NCBI RefSeq assembly: GCF_017874735.1
Contig: NZ_JAGGLV010000009.1
Location: forward strand, 1 to 64,000
Direction of reading: 5' to 3'
Length of the DNA stretch: 64,000 nucleotides
DNA from: Paenibacillus silagei
Lineage (GTDB): Bacteria > Bacillota > Bacilli > Paenibacillales > Paenibacillaceae
Shown here: piece by piece, positions 50,895-58,446 of the stretch
Position numbering within the stretch: the stretch's first letter is position 1
Layout: each line of letters opens with the position of its first letter
Position numbers and translations under genes: made by a program
The notes under the pieces: model-generated
Told to the model about the DNA's origin: nothing
The model's database searches: none
The model's input: only the letters and a program-made list of their open reading frames with translations

Positions 50895-51956
50895 CTAGGC
50901 CAGCGGTGGTGCCGCCTGTTTCATTGCTGCTGCCGAATACTCATGCACGTAATCCGTTAATTCCTTGAGCGTGTCCAGTGAAGCTTCAGGGAATAATCCA
51001 TGCCCCAGGTTGAAAATATACCCCGGCTGCGTGATTCCTTCATCGATCAGTTCCTTGGCACGGGCTTTGAGCATATCCATCGGCGCGGTCAGCAGGTATG
51101 GATCCAGATTACCTTGAACCGCATAGCCCCCGCCCAATCTGCGCCGTCCTTCGGTGATGCTTACCCGCCAGTCCAGCCCGATCACATCGGCCTGCAGCTT
51201 GGTCAGGCTGGGGAGCAGCTCCCCTGAGCTGACACCCGGGAAGTAGATCTTCGGAACCTCCAGATCAGACAACTCGGCAAAAATCCGGGTGATCGTCGGC
51301 AGCACATACTGCCCGAAATCACGTGGAGCGAGCGCCCCGACCCAGCTGTCGAACAGCTGGAACGCCTTCCCGCCGCTAGCGACATGGGCGCGCAGATAGG
51401 CGATAACCATATCGCCCAGCTTCTCCATCAGCTTCTCCCACACCTGAGGCTGGCTGAACATCAGCTCCTTGGTGCGGTGATAGGTCTTGGACGGTCTGCC
51501 TTCGATCAGATAACTGGCGATGGTGAACGGAGCCCCGGCGAAGGTGATCAGCGGAACGTCCAGCTCCTTGTCCAGTATGGCGATGGTCTCCAGTATATGG
51601 CCCAGATCGCCTTCCACATCAATCGGCTTCAGCCGGTCCACATCACTTGCGGAGCGGATCGGATTCTCGATAACCGGTCCGATGTTCTTCACAATGTCAA
51701 AATCCACACCGAGGGAGGCCACCGGATTCATGATGTCAGAATACAGAATCGCCGCGTCCACGCCCAGCTTGCGCACAGGCATCAGGGTCACCTCAGCCGC
51801 AAGCTCAGGCTGCCTGCAGATCTCAAGCAGCGAATATTTCTCCTTGATCGTACGGTAGTCGGGATCATACCGGCCAGCCTGCCGCATGTACCATACGGGG
51901 GTGTACTCCGTGTTCTGCTGTCTGCAGGCACGGATAAAAGTGTCGTTGTAGGTCAT
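50895..51956 (-). CDS. hemE: Uroporphyrinogen decarboxylase
   Basis: A 353-residue enzyme making coproporphyrinogen III from uroporphyrinogen III. Signatures: TPVWYMRQAGRYDPDYR (substrate Arg), ILYSDIMNP (catalytic Asp), ITFAGAPFTIASYLIEG, LDWRVSITEGRRRLG and VQGNLDP, with FNLGHGLFPEA near the end. The frame is open 30 codons upstream, but GGAG lies 8 bases before the ATG at 51956 and the conserved sequence begins MTYNDTFIRACRQ. It is the first gene of the hemEHY operon. Confidence 0.95.
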   Translation of the reverse strand: MTYNDTFIRACRQQNTEYTPVWYMRQAGRYDPDYRTIKEKYSLLEICRQPELAAEVTLMPVRKLGVDAAILYSDIMNPVASLGVDFDIVKNIGPVIENPIRSASDVDRLKPIDVEGDLGHILETIAILDKELDVPLITFAGAPFTIASYLIEGRPSKTYHRTKELMFSQPQVWEKLMEKLGDMVIAYLRAHVASGGKAFQLFDSWVGALAPRDFGQYVLPTITRIFAELSDLEVPKIYFPGVSSGELLPSLTKLQADVIGLDWRVSITEGRRRLGGGYAVQGNLDPYLLTAPMDMLKARAKELIDEGITQPGYIFNLGHGLFPEASLDTLKELTDYVHEYSAAAMKQAAPPLA

Positions 51957-52093
51957 GATAAGATCTCCATTAGATTTAATAGAATACTGTGAAAAAACAC
52001 ATATCATTATTATGCCCCTTTTGTAAGCGGCTAACAACCGCCTCACCCGAAAGGGAATGACAATCCCATGACATTACTATGACATGTGTTGCA

Positions 52094-52129
52094 TTGTACC
52101 GCTGAAAAACTATGATATACTGATATAAT
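52094..52129 (+). promoter_or_regulatory. Predicted promoter(s) of the MFS exporter gene
   Basis: TTGTAC (52094-52099), 16-base spacer, TATACT (52116-52121). An overlapping extended -10, TGATATAAT (52121-52129), is also present. The gene begins about 55 bases downstream. Confidence 0.55.
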
Positions 52130-52185
52130 GTCAATTTTTCGTGAACTCTGTAACATTGAATCCCCTGAAAGGAAGTGAAAGCACT

Positions 52186-53406
52186 TTGAAGAATTGGGAG
52201 ACCTGGAAAGTCAACCTCATGGTGCTTTGGTTCGGCCAGTTTCTGGTGAATGCAGGCATGACTATGATTACCCCGTTTCTGTCGCTTTATCTCGCCAAAG
52301 ATCTGGGGGTGACCGGCGACCGCGCAATCGGGATGTGGGCCGGGCTTATTTTTGCCGCCAACTTCTTGACCTCGTTCATCTTCCAGCCGCTCTGGGGCAA
52401 GCTTGCCGACAAATACGGACGCAAAATTATGCTCCTGCGCTCCAGCTTCGGCATGGCGATTGTTATTGTGCTGATGGGCTTCGCCCAGTCCCCGATGCAG
52501 CTGCTGCTGCTCCGGTTGCTGAACGGAACCATCTCCGGCTTCAACCCCGCCTCTGTCGCGCTGGTCTCAGGCACCACACCGAAACCGAAGATGGGCTTCG
52601 CGATGGGCCTGATGCAGTCCGGCGCGGTAGCCGGAACGATTCTGGGGCCGCTAATGGGCGGCTTACTGGCGGACTGGATCGGGTTCCGGCCGATTTTCTA
52701 TGTGGTCGGCGCGCTGCTGTTCGTTGCTTCATTGCTGGCGTTATTCCTGGTCAAAGAGAAATTCGACCGGGCAGAAGCAGCACAGGTGCCTCAGGTATCC
52801 GTGCTGGAAGGCTTAAAGGAACTGGCGAAGGTACCGCAGCTTCCCGCCTTGTTCGGCGTGACCTTCCTGTTGCAGTTCGCCATGGTCAGCCCAATGTCGC
52901 TACTGCCGCTCTATGTAGAGAAGCTGCATGGCACCACCGTGGACCTTGCGTTCTGGGCAGGTATGGTCAGCGCAGTCACCGGCATCTCGAATATGCTCGC
53001 TTCGCCGCTGCTCGGCAAGCTCAGCGACAAGGTAGGGGCGCACCGGATACTGACCTTTGCGCTGATCGGCGCCGCTCTGTTCCTGATTCCGCAGGCGTTC
53101 GTGACCAGCGTCTGGCAGCTGATTCTCGTCCGCTTCCTGATGGGCGTCTTCATGGGCGGCCTGCTGCCTAGCGTCAACGCCCTGATCCGCTCCTATACGC
53201 CTGACGGCAAGGAGAGCCGGGCTTTTGGCTTCAACAGCAGTACGCTCGCGCTCGGCAATATGCTCGGTGCGGTAATCGGCGGATTCCTGTCCGGTTATAT
53301 CGGGATTGAAGGCCTGTTCATTGTCTCCGGTGCATTCCTGCTGATCAATACGGTCTGGGTGCGGATCAAGCTGTACAAGAAGACTGAACCCCGGCTATTC
53401 CGTTAA
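52186..53406 (+). CDS. MFS multidrug-type exporter
   Basis: A 406-residue 12-helix drug:H+ antiporter-like protein. Motif A in the helix 2-3 loop is GKLADKYGRKIMLL, with the half-repeat GKLSDKVGAHRIL. Motif C-like glycines lie in QSGAVAGTILGPLMGGLLADWIGFRP, and the second half has VNALIRSYTPDGKESRAFGFNSS. These features fit the DHA1 group of which YfmO/Bmr are members. The start is TTG at 52186 with AAAGGAAGTG upstream; the GTG at 52141 lacks a ribosome binding site. Substrates are unknown. Confidence 0.86.
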   Translation: MKNWETWKVNLMVLWFGQFLVNAGMTMITPFLSLYLAKDLGVTGDRAIGMWAGLIFAANFLTSFIFQPLWGKLADKYGRKIMLLRSSFGMAIVIVLMGFAQSPMQLLLLRLLNGTISGFNPASVALVSGTTPKPKMGFAMGLMQSGAVAGTILGPLMGGLLADWIGFRPIFYVVGALLFVASLLALFLVKEKFDRAEAAQVPQVSVLEGLKELAKVPQLPALFGVTFLLQFAMVSPMSLLPLYVEKLHGTTVDLAFWAGMVSAVTGISNMLASPLLGKLSDKVGAHRILTFALIGAALFLIPQAFVTSVWQLILVRFLMGVFMGGLLPSVNALIRSYTPDGKESRAFGFNSSTLALGNMLGAVIGGFLSGYIGIEGLFIVSGAFLLINTVWVRIKLYKKTEPRLFR

Positions 53407-53458
53407 CAGGCTGCTTCTCTTATGGGCGGTATAACTGGTGTGGCTGGTGTAGCACAAG

Positions 53459-54088
53459 TTATTTCACCATTGCCAGCGCCAGGCCGTCATAGGCAGGCAG
53501 CAGTGTGCTGGTCAGGCGGGGATCGCCCGCTATCATCTCATTGAAGCGGCGCATGGCCTGGACTGCCGGTCCGTTCTTCTCCGTATTGAGTGTGCGTCCG
53601 CGCAGAAAAATATTGTCCCCGGCAATAATCGCCCCCGGCGAAGCCAACCGGATCGCATATTCCAGATAATTCGGATAGTTCTCCTTATCGGCATCGATGA
53701 AGAAGAAATCATACCTGTTCCCCTGTGCTTCAAGCAGCTTCAGGCTGTCCAGTGCAGGGCCGATCCGGTATTCCACCCGGTCCCCGAAGCCCGCCTGCTG
53801 CAGATGGCTCTGTGCCAGCTCAGCATAGTCGGCCTTAAGCTCCAGAGAGGTCAGCCGGCCTTCCTGCGTAAGTCCCCGGCACAGACAGATTCCGCTGTAG
53901 CCGCCTAGCGCCCCGATCTCCAGCAGGTTTGCTGAGCGGGAGAGGGTCACCAGCATCGTCAGCAATCTGCCGTAGCCTGGGGCAATGGACACCTCCGGCA
54001 TGCCTTTGGCCGCGATGGCTGCTTTGACTTGGAGCAATAATTCATCTTCTGTATATAGCTGTTCGCTGTACTCTTCCTGATTCTGCAT
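53459..54088 (-). CDS. O-methyltransferase family protein
   Basis: A 209-residue SAM-dependent methyltransferase of the catechol/caffeoyl-CoA O-methyltransferase type (Methyltransf_3), similar to YrrM/TrmR-like proteins. The SAM motif is LLEIGALGGYSGICLCRGL. The metal site is DFFFIDADKENYPNYLEYA, and GAIIAGDNIFLRG follows. The ATG at 54088 has AGGAG in place; the upstream part of the frame is not needed. Small-molecule or tRNA (5-hydroxyuridine) methylation is possible; the sequence alone does not decide. Confidence 0.87.
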   Translation of the reverse strand: MQNQEEYSEQLYTEDELLLQVKAAIAAKGMPEVSIAPGYGRLLTMLVTLSRSANLLEIGALGGYSGICLCRGLTQEGRLTSLELKADYAELAQSHLQQAGFGDRVEYRIGPALDSLKLLEAQGNRYDFFFIDADKENYPNYLEYAIRLASPGAIIAGDNIFLRGRTLNTEKNGPAVQAMRRFNEMIAGDPRLTSTLLPAYDGLALAMVK

Positions 54089-54338
54089 ATGTATTCTCCT
54101 CTTGAATGGGTGTATGCGCCTGCGGACAGGCATTGTGCAGAACTCTTCCTTACCCTATACTGTAAGCTGAACGTTCTGCAGGTTCAGATGACAAACCATA
54201 TAAATTGAACTTGAAAATCTACAGACAGGGAAAAGTAACGGAGCCCCTACTGAAAAACTTGCATGTACAATTTATATAGTTACTCTTATTGTACTGGCTA
54301 TACGTATTTATCCACAAGTTAAACGGAGTTGAGCGCAC

Positions 54339-55472
54339 TTGGGCAAATTACAATTGATCGCCACCGCCCCCATGGGGCTGGAGGCTGTAGTAGCACGCGA
54401 ATTAAACGAGCTGGGTTATGAGACCACGGTCGAGAACGGAAGGGTCCTGTTCAGCGGGGATTACATCGACATCTGCCGCTGCAATCTGTGGCTGCGTACC
54501 TCGGACCGTGTACTGGTGAAGATGGGCCAGTTCCCGGCCCGGACCTTCGATGAGCTGTTCGAAGGAGTGAAGGCGATAAATTGGGAGGACTGGATTCCCG
54601 AGAACGGCGAATTCCCGGTAGAGGGCCGCTCGCATAAATCTCAGCTGACCAGCGTACCTGCCTGCCAAGGGATCGTCAAGAAGGCCATTGTCGAGAAGCT
54701 GAAGCTGTCATACCACACCGAATGGTTCCCGGAGAATGGCCCCCGGTATGTGGTAGAAGTGATCCTGCTGAATGATATCGCGCTGATTACCCTGGATACT
54801 ACCGGCCCGGCCCTGCACAAGCGCGGCTACCGCCGCCAGGCTACGGAAGCGCCGCTGAAGGAGACGATGGCGGCGGCTCTGATCCAGCTCAGCCGCTGGA
54901 ACGGCCATCGTCCACTCTATGATCCTTGCTGCGGATCAGGCACGATTCTGATCGAAGCCGCGATGATCGCCTGGAATATCGCGCCGGGCCTGCGCCGCTC
55001 CTTCCCGTCCGAGCACTGGCCGGAGATTCCCCAGCGCCTGTGGGAGGAAGCCCGCGAGGAAGCCTTCGATGCGGTGCGTGACGATTACCCGCTGCAGCTG
55101 ACCGGAACGGATATCGATCCGGCAGCGATTGAGATCGCCGAAGCGGCGGCGAAGAGCGCCGGACTCTCCGGTGAGATTACGTTCAAGCATATGGCCGCTG
55201 CGAAGGCCCGGCCGGAAGGCGAATACGGCTGCATCATCACCAATCCGCCTTACGGCGAGCGGATCAGCAATGACAAGGAAGTGGAGAAGCTGACCCGCCA
55301 GTTCGGCGAGATGATGCTCTACCTGCCCACCTGGTCCTTCTTCGCCATCAGCCCGTACAAGGAGTTCGAGCAATACTACGGCCGCAAGGCGGACAAGCGC
55401 CGCAAGCTCTACAACGGCCGGATCGAATGCCAATACTATCAATACCTGGGGCCGCTGCCTCCGCGGAAATAG
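54339..55472 (+). CDS. THUMP-domain RNA methyltransferase (RlmL/YpsC-like)
   Basis: A 377-residue rRNA N2-guanine methyltransferase. The N-terminal THUMP domain spans about 45-155 (TSDRVLVKMGQFPARTFDELF). The catalytic UPF0020 domain has YDPCCGSGTILIEAAM (SAM motif I), GTDIDPAAIEIA and IITNPPYGERIS (NPPY active-site motif). This is the N-terminal half only of E. coli RlmL, as in Firmicute YpsC. The start is TTG at 54339 with GGAG upstream. A strong terminator follows. Confidence 0.91.
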   Translation: MGKLQLIATAPMGLEAVVARELNELGYETTVENGRVLFSGDYIDICRCNLWLRTSDRVLVKMGQFPARTFDELFEGVKAINWEDWIPENGEFPVEGRSHKSQLTSVPACQGIVKKAIVEKLKLSYHTEWFPENGPRYVVEVILLNDIALITLDTTGPALHKRGYRRQATEAPLKETMAAALIQLSRWNGHRPLYDPCCGSGTILIEAAMIAWNIAPGLRRSFPSEHWPEIPQRLWEEAREEAFDAVRDDYPLQLTGTDIDPAAIEIAEAAAKSAGLSGEITFKHMAAAKARPEGEYGCIITNPPYGERISNDKEVEKLTRQFGEMMLYLPTWSFFAISPYKEFEQYYGRKADKRRKLYNGRIECQYYQYLGPLPPRK

Positions 55473-55513
55473 CAGGAACAGCGCGGTTAAGCAGTTAAGT
55501 AACGATCTCTAAG

Positions 55514-55562
55514 AAGCCTTAAGTCCCATGAAGCACTCTGTGCTATGGACTTAAGGCTTTTT
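55514..55562 (+). terminator. Terminator of the RNA methyltransferase gene
   Basis: AAGCCTTAAGTCC and GGACTTAAGGCTTTTT, a 13-bp stem with an inner AGCAC/GTGCT hairpin. Confidence 0.92.
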
Positions 55563-55579
55563 GTTCTCATTCAGCCGCT

Positions 55580-55818
55580 GATGCTGCATCAATTTCGCAC
55601 ACAGTTGCCCCCGCTCACCCCGAAGCTATACATTGTATAATGTTTTCCACATACATTTACTCCACTCACCCCCGCAGATGCACATTGTATGTTGTTTTCG
55701 GCATACATTTGCTCCGCTCACCTACGTAGCTGCACATTGTATGTTGTTTTCCACATACATTTGCTCCGTCCACCCAAGCAGATGCACATTGTATGTTGTT
55801 TTCGGCATACACTTGCGG
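55580..55818. repeat. Array A: four 52-bp hairpin repeats plus a decayed unit
   Basis: Units start at 55627, 55679, 55731 and 55783 (last one truncated); a degenerate unit precedes at about 55580. Consensus: TGCACATTGTATGTTGTTTT, then CGGCATACA or CCACATACA, then TTTGCTCCGCTCACC and a CGTAGC-like tail. TGTATG/CATACA are the arms of a small palindrome. The two hairpin variants strictly alternate (CCA, CGG, CCA, CGG). The array ends just after the stop of the nuclease-like gene. Confidence 0.88.
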
Positions 55819-55830
55819 TGGAATCAGACC

Positions 55831-56511
55831 TTAAACCAGATCTGGACTTTGCAGCGAACCTACATACTCATAGTAAATAATTCGTTGAGATACTCCTCTA
55901 GCTACAGGGCGAAATTTACCTTTATCCACCAACATGCGACTGTACTTAATGACTGTCGCGGTTTGCAGTTCAAGCTCTCTCGCAGCATTCCCCGGACGAA
56001 GAACACGATTGTAACGGATAGCTAATCGCATTAAATCTCGTTCAATTCTGGAATACGCTCTCTCGGTACTTCGATTTGTAGTTTCAGCCGACAAATAAGG
56101 AAACAAAAGGTTCCGTAGTGCGGAGAGAATGAAAGATGGATTATCTTTCATCTCGTCTAGAGAGATGTAGAGCACCACGCAATCTTGTGATTGCAGGAAG
56201 AGACCCCGATTCAGGTCCATCCGGTATTTGCTACGGTCCGTGCCATGCGACCCAAAATCCATAATCTCAAACGCAATGCGCGAAGATCCAACCTTCCATA
56301 GTAAATCGACAAAATAGGATCTGCCGCGCCAGTCTTTTACTTCGTATTCCGGATGCAGTCCGTGAAAATGTCCGGCAAGTGGCCACCAAACACTTTCGAC
56401 GAATAAGCGGTTCCCGTAGCCATGCCCCCGCTTAAGCGCATCTAGCCGCTCCCCCTTTCTTCGTTTGAGATGATTGCTTAACCATTGATCATGCTCTCCA
56501 GCAAAGCCCAT
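55831..56511 (-). CDS. Nuclease-like (PD-(D/E)XK/DUF559-type) protein with C-terminal HTH
   Basis: A 226-residue soluble protein I cannot assign to a named family. Residues 40-150 resemble a Vsr/DUF559 nuclease fold: Glu in LFVESVWWPLAG, Asp in YFVDLLWKVG, then AFEIMDFGSHGTDRSKYRMD and NRGLFLQSQDCVVLYISLDE, which copies the E-x-D-G-x-H...D-x-x-R...L...G-x-x-V layout. The C-terminus (about 165-226) is helical with an HTH-like LELQTATVIKYSRMLVDKG and a wing. I chose ATG 56511 (GGGGGG ahead) over 56532. The gene is visibly AT-richer than its neighbours and is flanked by repeat arrays on both sides. Nuclease activity is inferred, not shown. Confidence 0.6.
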   Translation of the reverse strand: MGFAGEHDQWLSNHLKRRKGERLDALKRGHGYGNRLFVESVWWPLAGHFHGLHPEYEVKDWRGRSYFVDLLWKVGSSRIAFEIMDFGSHGTDRSKYRMDLNRGLFLQSQDCVVLYISLDEMKDNPSFILSALRNLLFPYLSAETTNRSTERAYSRIERDLMRLAIRYNRVLRPGNAARELELQTATVIKYSRMLVDKGKFRPVARGVSQRIIYYEYVGSLQSPDLV

Positions 56512-56554
56512 TTCAGTCCCCCCACTTAGCATTGAATTTAATCTCAGAACGCAT

Positions 56555-56590
56555 AAAACCCCGCCTCCTTCTGAATGGAAGGGAGCGGGG
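56555..56590 (-). terminator. Intrinsic terminator in the leader of the nuclease-like gene
   Basis: CCCCGCTCCCTTCC-ATTCA-GAAGGAGGCGGGG on the minus strand, followed by TTTTATG. It lies between the predicted promoter and the start codon, about 45 bases ahead of the ATG. Confidence 0.7.
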
Positions 56591-56650
56591 CATACTTTGC
56601 CGCGTTAATTTGTACCTAGAATTAGTGTCCCACTTTTGGGCAACGAATGC

Positions 56651-56679
56651 AATATAAAGGTAGTAATATAGAGTTACAA
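56651..56679 (-). promoter_or_regulatory. Predicted promoter of the nuclease-like gene
   Basis: On the minus strand TTGTAA (56674-56679), 17-base spacer, TATATT (56651-56656). The -35 box overlaps the first, partial repeat unit of array B. Confidence 0.5.
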
Positions 56680-57259
56680 TTTCCTCCGCTCACCTTGTAG
56701 ATGCAAATTGTATGTTGTTTTTGGCATACATTGCCCCGCTCACCCTCGTAGATGCACATTGTATATTGTTTTCCACATACATTTGCCCCGCTCACCCCCG
56801 AAGCTCCAAATTGTATGTTGTTTTCCACATACATTTGCTCCGCTCACCCCCGCAGTTGCACATTGTATATTGTTTTCCACATACATTCGCCCCGCTCACC
56901 CCCACAGCTGCACATTGTATGTTGTTTTCGGCATACATTGCCCCGTTCACCCTCGCAGTTGCACATTGTATATTGTTTTCGGCATACAGTTGTTCCGCTC
57001 ACCCTCGCAGCTGCACATTGTATATTGTTTTTGGCATACATTTACTCCACTCACCCTCGTAGCTGCCCATTGTGTGTTGTTTTCCACATACATTCGCCCC
57101 GCTCACCCTCGCAGCTGCACATTGTGTGTTGTTTTCCACATACATTTGCTCCGCTCACCCCCGAAGCTGCACATTGTATGTTGTTTTTCGCCTACATTCG
57201 GCCCAGCGCACACGCACCTGCCTATTGTGTTCGGTTTTCCGACTACACCCGCGCACACC
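56672..57259. repeat. Array B: eleven 51-52-bp hairpin repeats
   Basis: Units start at 56702, 56753, 56805, 56857, 56909, 56960, 57012, 57064, 57116, 57168 and 57219, after a half unit at 56672. The consensus and orientation match array A: TGCACATTGTATGTTGTTTT, CGGCATACA or CCACATACA, then a C-rich linker. Arms vary but stay paired (TGTATG/CATACA, TGTAT/ATACA). The last two units diverge; the final one reads TGTGTTCGGTTTTCCGACTACA, intermediate to array C. No gene lies in 56512-57319 despite long open frames. Confidence 0.9.
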
Positions 57260-57291
57260 AAAACAGCCCCCGCATATAACGCGGGGGCTGT
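57259..57291 (-). terminator. Terminator of the HesB-DUF1450 operon
   Basis: ACAGCCCCCGC-GTTATAT-GCGGGGGCTGT followed by TTTGG on the minus strand. Perfect 11-bp stem, short T-run. Confidence 0.8.
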
Positions 57292-57319
57292 ACGATGCTG
57301 CAGGCGCAGCAGATCTGAA

Positions 57320-57559
57320 TTACTTCTTCTCCACCGGCCGTTTGACGAAGGCTTCCGCTTTGGCCAGCACCTCGTCTTCCGTCGGTCCGCTGATGTAGCG
57401 GCCGTTGATGTAGACAAACGGGCGTTTGCCGCACGGTCCGCAGTAGGAGATGCAGCCTGTCTTGATCTCGGCATCCGGTGCCATCTTCAGCAGCTTGGGC
57501 ACGATGCTTTTCATTTTGATATGATTGCACTCGTCACATAATCTTATATCGTTAGCCAT
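57320..57559 (-). CDS. DUF1450 (YuzB-like) cysteine-rich protein
   Basis: A 79-residue protein of the DUF1450 family. Cysteines lie in RLCDECNHIK and GCISYCGPCGKRPFVYING, a CxxC pair and a C-x3-C-x2-C group reminiscent of thioredoxin-like [2Fe-2S] ferredoxins, so metal or Fe-S binding is likely (inference). The ATG at 57559 has AAGAAGGG at good distance; the upstream part of the frame is discarded. It follows the HesB-like gene by 42 bases and ends in a strong terminator next to repeat array B. Confidence 0.83.
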   Translation of the reverse strand: MANDIRLCDECNHIKMKSIVPKLLKMAPDAEIKTGCISYCGPCGKRPFVYINGRYISGPTEDEVLAKAEAFVKRPVEKK

Positions 57560-57601
57560 GAAGCAACCCTTCTTTATGTCCGTAAAATACGGGCGGATCA
57601 A

Positions 57602-57904
57602 CTAGTGATCGCCATGATTTCCTTTAGACGGATTAGTAATCACAAAACCTTCTTCGGGCAAGTAGAGATAATCAATCTTCACTCCGTCCAGCAAGGGCTG
57701 GTTCGGATCAAGAATGACATCGATATCCTTGTCAGTGGAGACTACAACATCGTTCTCCTTAGGCGTGTCCAGATCCAGTCCGTAGTGGGCATGGTCGCCA
57801 TGGGCATGTGTAATTGCTACACGAAGCTTAAGCTCGCTGTTGCCTTCAAGTTCCATGGTTTTCTTTATCACTTTAGCCGCGTTGCGGGTAATTTTGACGT
57901 TCAT
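57602..57904 (-). CDS. HesB/YneR-like protein lacking cluster cysteines
   Basis: A 100-residue protein with the HesB/IscA fold pattern (MNVKITRNAAKVIKKTME ... DIDVILDPNQPLLDGVKIDYL). It contains no cysteine at all, so the three Fe-S ligands of IscA/ErpA are missing. It instead has His-rich stretches, HAHGDHAHYG and the C-terminal NHGDH. The Bacillus YneR group is likewise Cys-poor. Function in Fe-S biogenesis is therefore doubtful; metal binding through histidines is possible. GGGAGATGG precedes the ATG. It is the first gene of a two-gene unit with DUF1450. Confidence 0.78.
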   Translation of the reverse strand: MNVKITRNAAKVIKKTMELEGNSELKLRVAITHAHGDHAHYGLDLDTPKENDVVVSTDKDIDVILDPNQPLLDGVKIDYLYLPEEGFVITNPSKGNHGDH

Positions 57905-58029
57905 TCGATTCCATCTCCCAGGCCTTTATATTTTAAATACTCAATAATTCATTTTAAGGAATCTGGGAGGATAAAGCAACCATTAGGAGATGGACAACCA
58001 CAGTTAAAGGTGCAATCGTCGCTAAAATG

Positions 58030-58281
58030 TCATCTTCCGCTGTGCAGCGACGCGTATTTACGGTCCATCCGTGTTACGAACCAGCCCATTAGCAGCATCG
58101 TTACGCCAATATCGTCAATCGGTACAAACGGCATGAAATCGGGCAGCACCCAGTACAGCAGCGCCGGAATGGTGAACAGCAGCTTGTCGGCCATAGCCAC
58201 ATTAGGCGAAACGATATAATGCCAGGAGCTGCGGAATATATGAGACCATTGTTTGAGCGACAACAGTTTTCTGAATTTCAT
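58030..58281 (-). CDS. YkvA family (DUF1232) membrane protein
   Basis: An 83-residue protein with the DUF1232 core: MADKLLFTIPALLYWVLPDFMPFVPIDDIGV. The conserved PxD...P-x-DD-x-G motif is seen in slightly altered form. Two hydrophobic segments suggest a membrane hairpin. The function is unknown. The leader at 58312-58370 contains an inverted repeat (CAGCAAAGG/CCTTTGCTG) with a long loop. Confidence 0.78.
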   Translation of the reverse strand: MKFRKLLSLKQWSHIFRSSWHYIVSPNVAMADKLLFTIPALLYWVLPDFMPFVPIDDIGVTMLLMGWFVTRMDRKYASLHSGR

Positions 58282-58446
58282 GAGTTATGCCTCCCTGTGT
58301 AATCTGTGTAAGCAGCAAAGGACACCGCCGCTAAGCACCTGTAAAAGGATTGCGACTGTGCCCTTTGCTGTTATCTTACGCGAATGCGCAGGATTCGTTT
58401 CGCTTTAAGTAGAATTTTATCGAATTCTCCCGAACCGGACCAACAT

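Noticed and set aside
56672..57259. CRISPR array interpretation of the 51-52-bp repeats
   Set aside because: The whole unit is repeated with small changes; there are no unique spacers between conserved direct repeats and no cas genes in the window.
56708..57541. Long open frames (up to 277 codons) across array B
   Set aside because: Units of 51 and 52 bp shift the frame between copies, so the same peptide recurs in different frames. The openness comes from C/T-rich repeats lacking stops; no ribosome binding site or protein-like composition.
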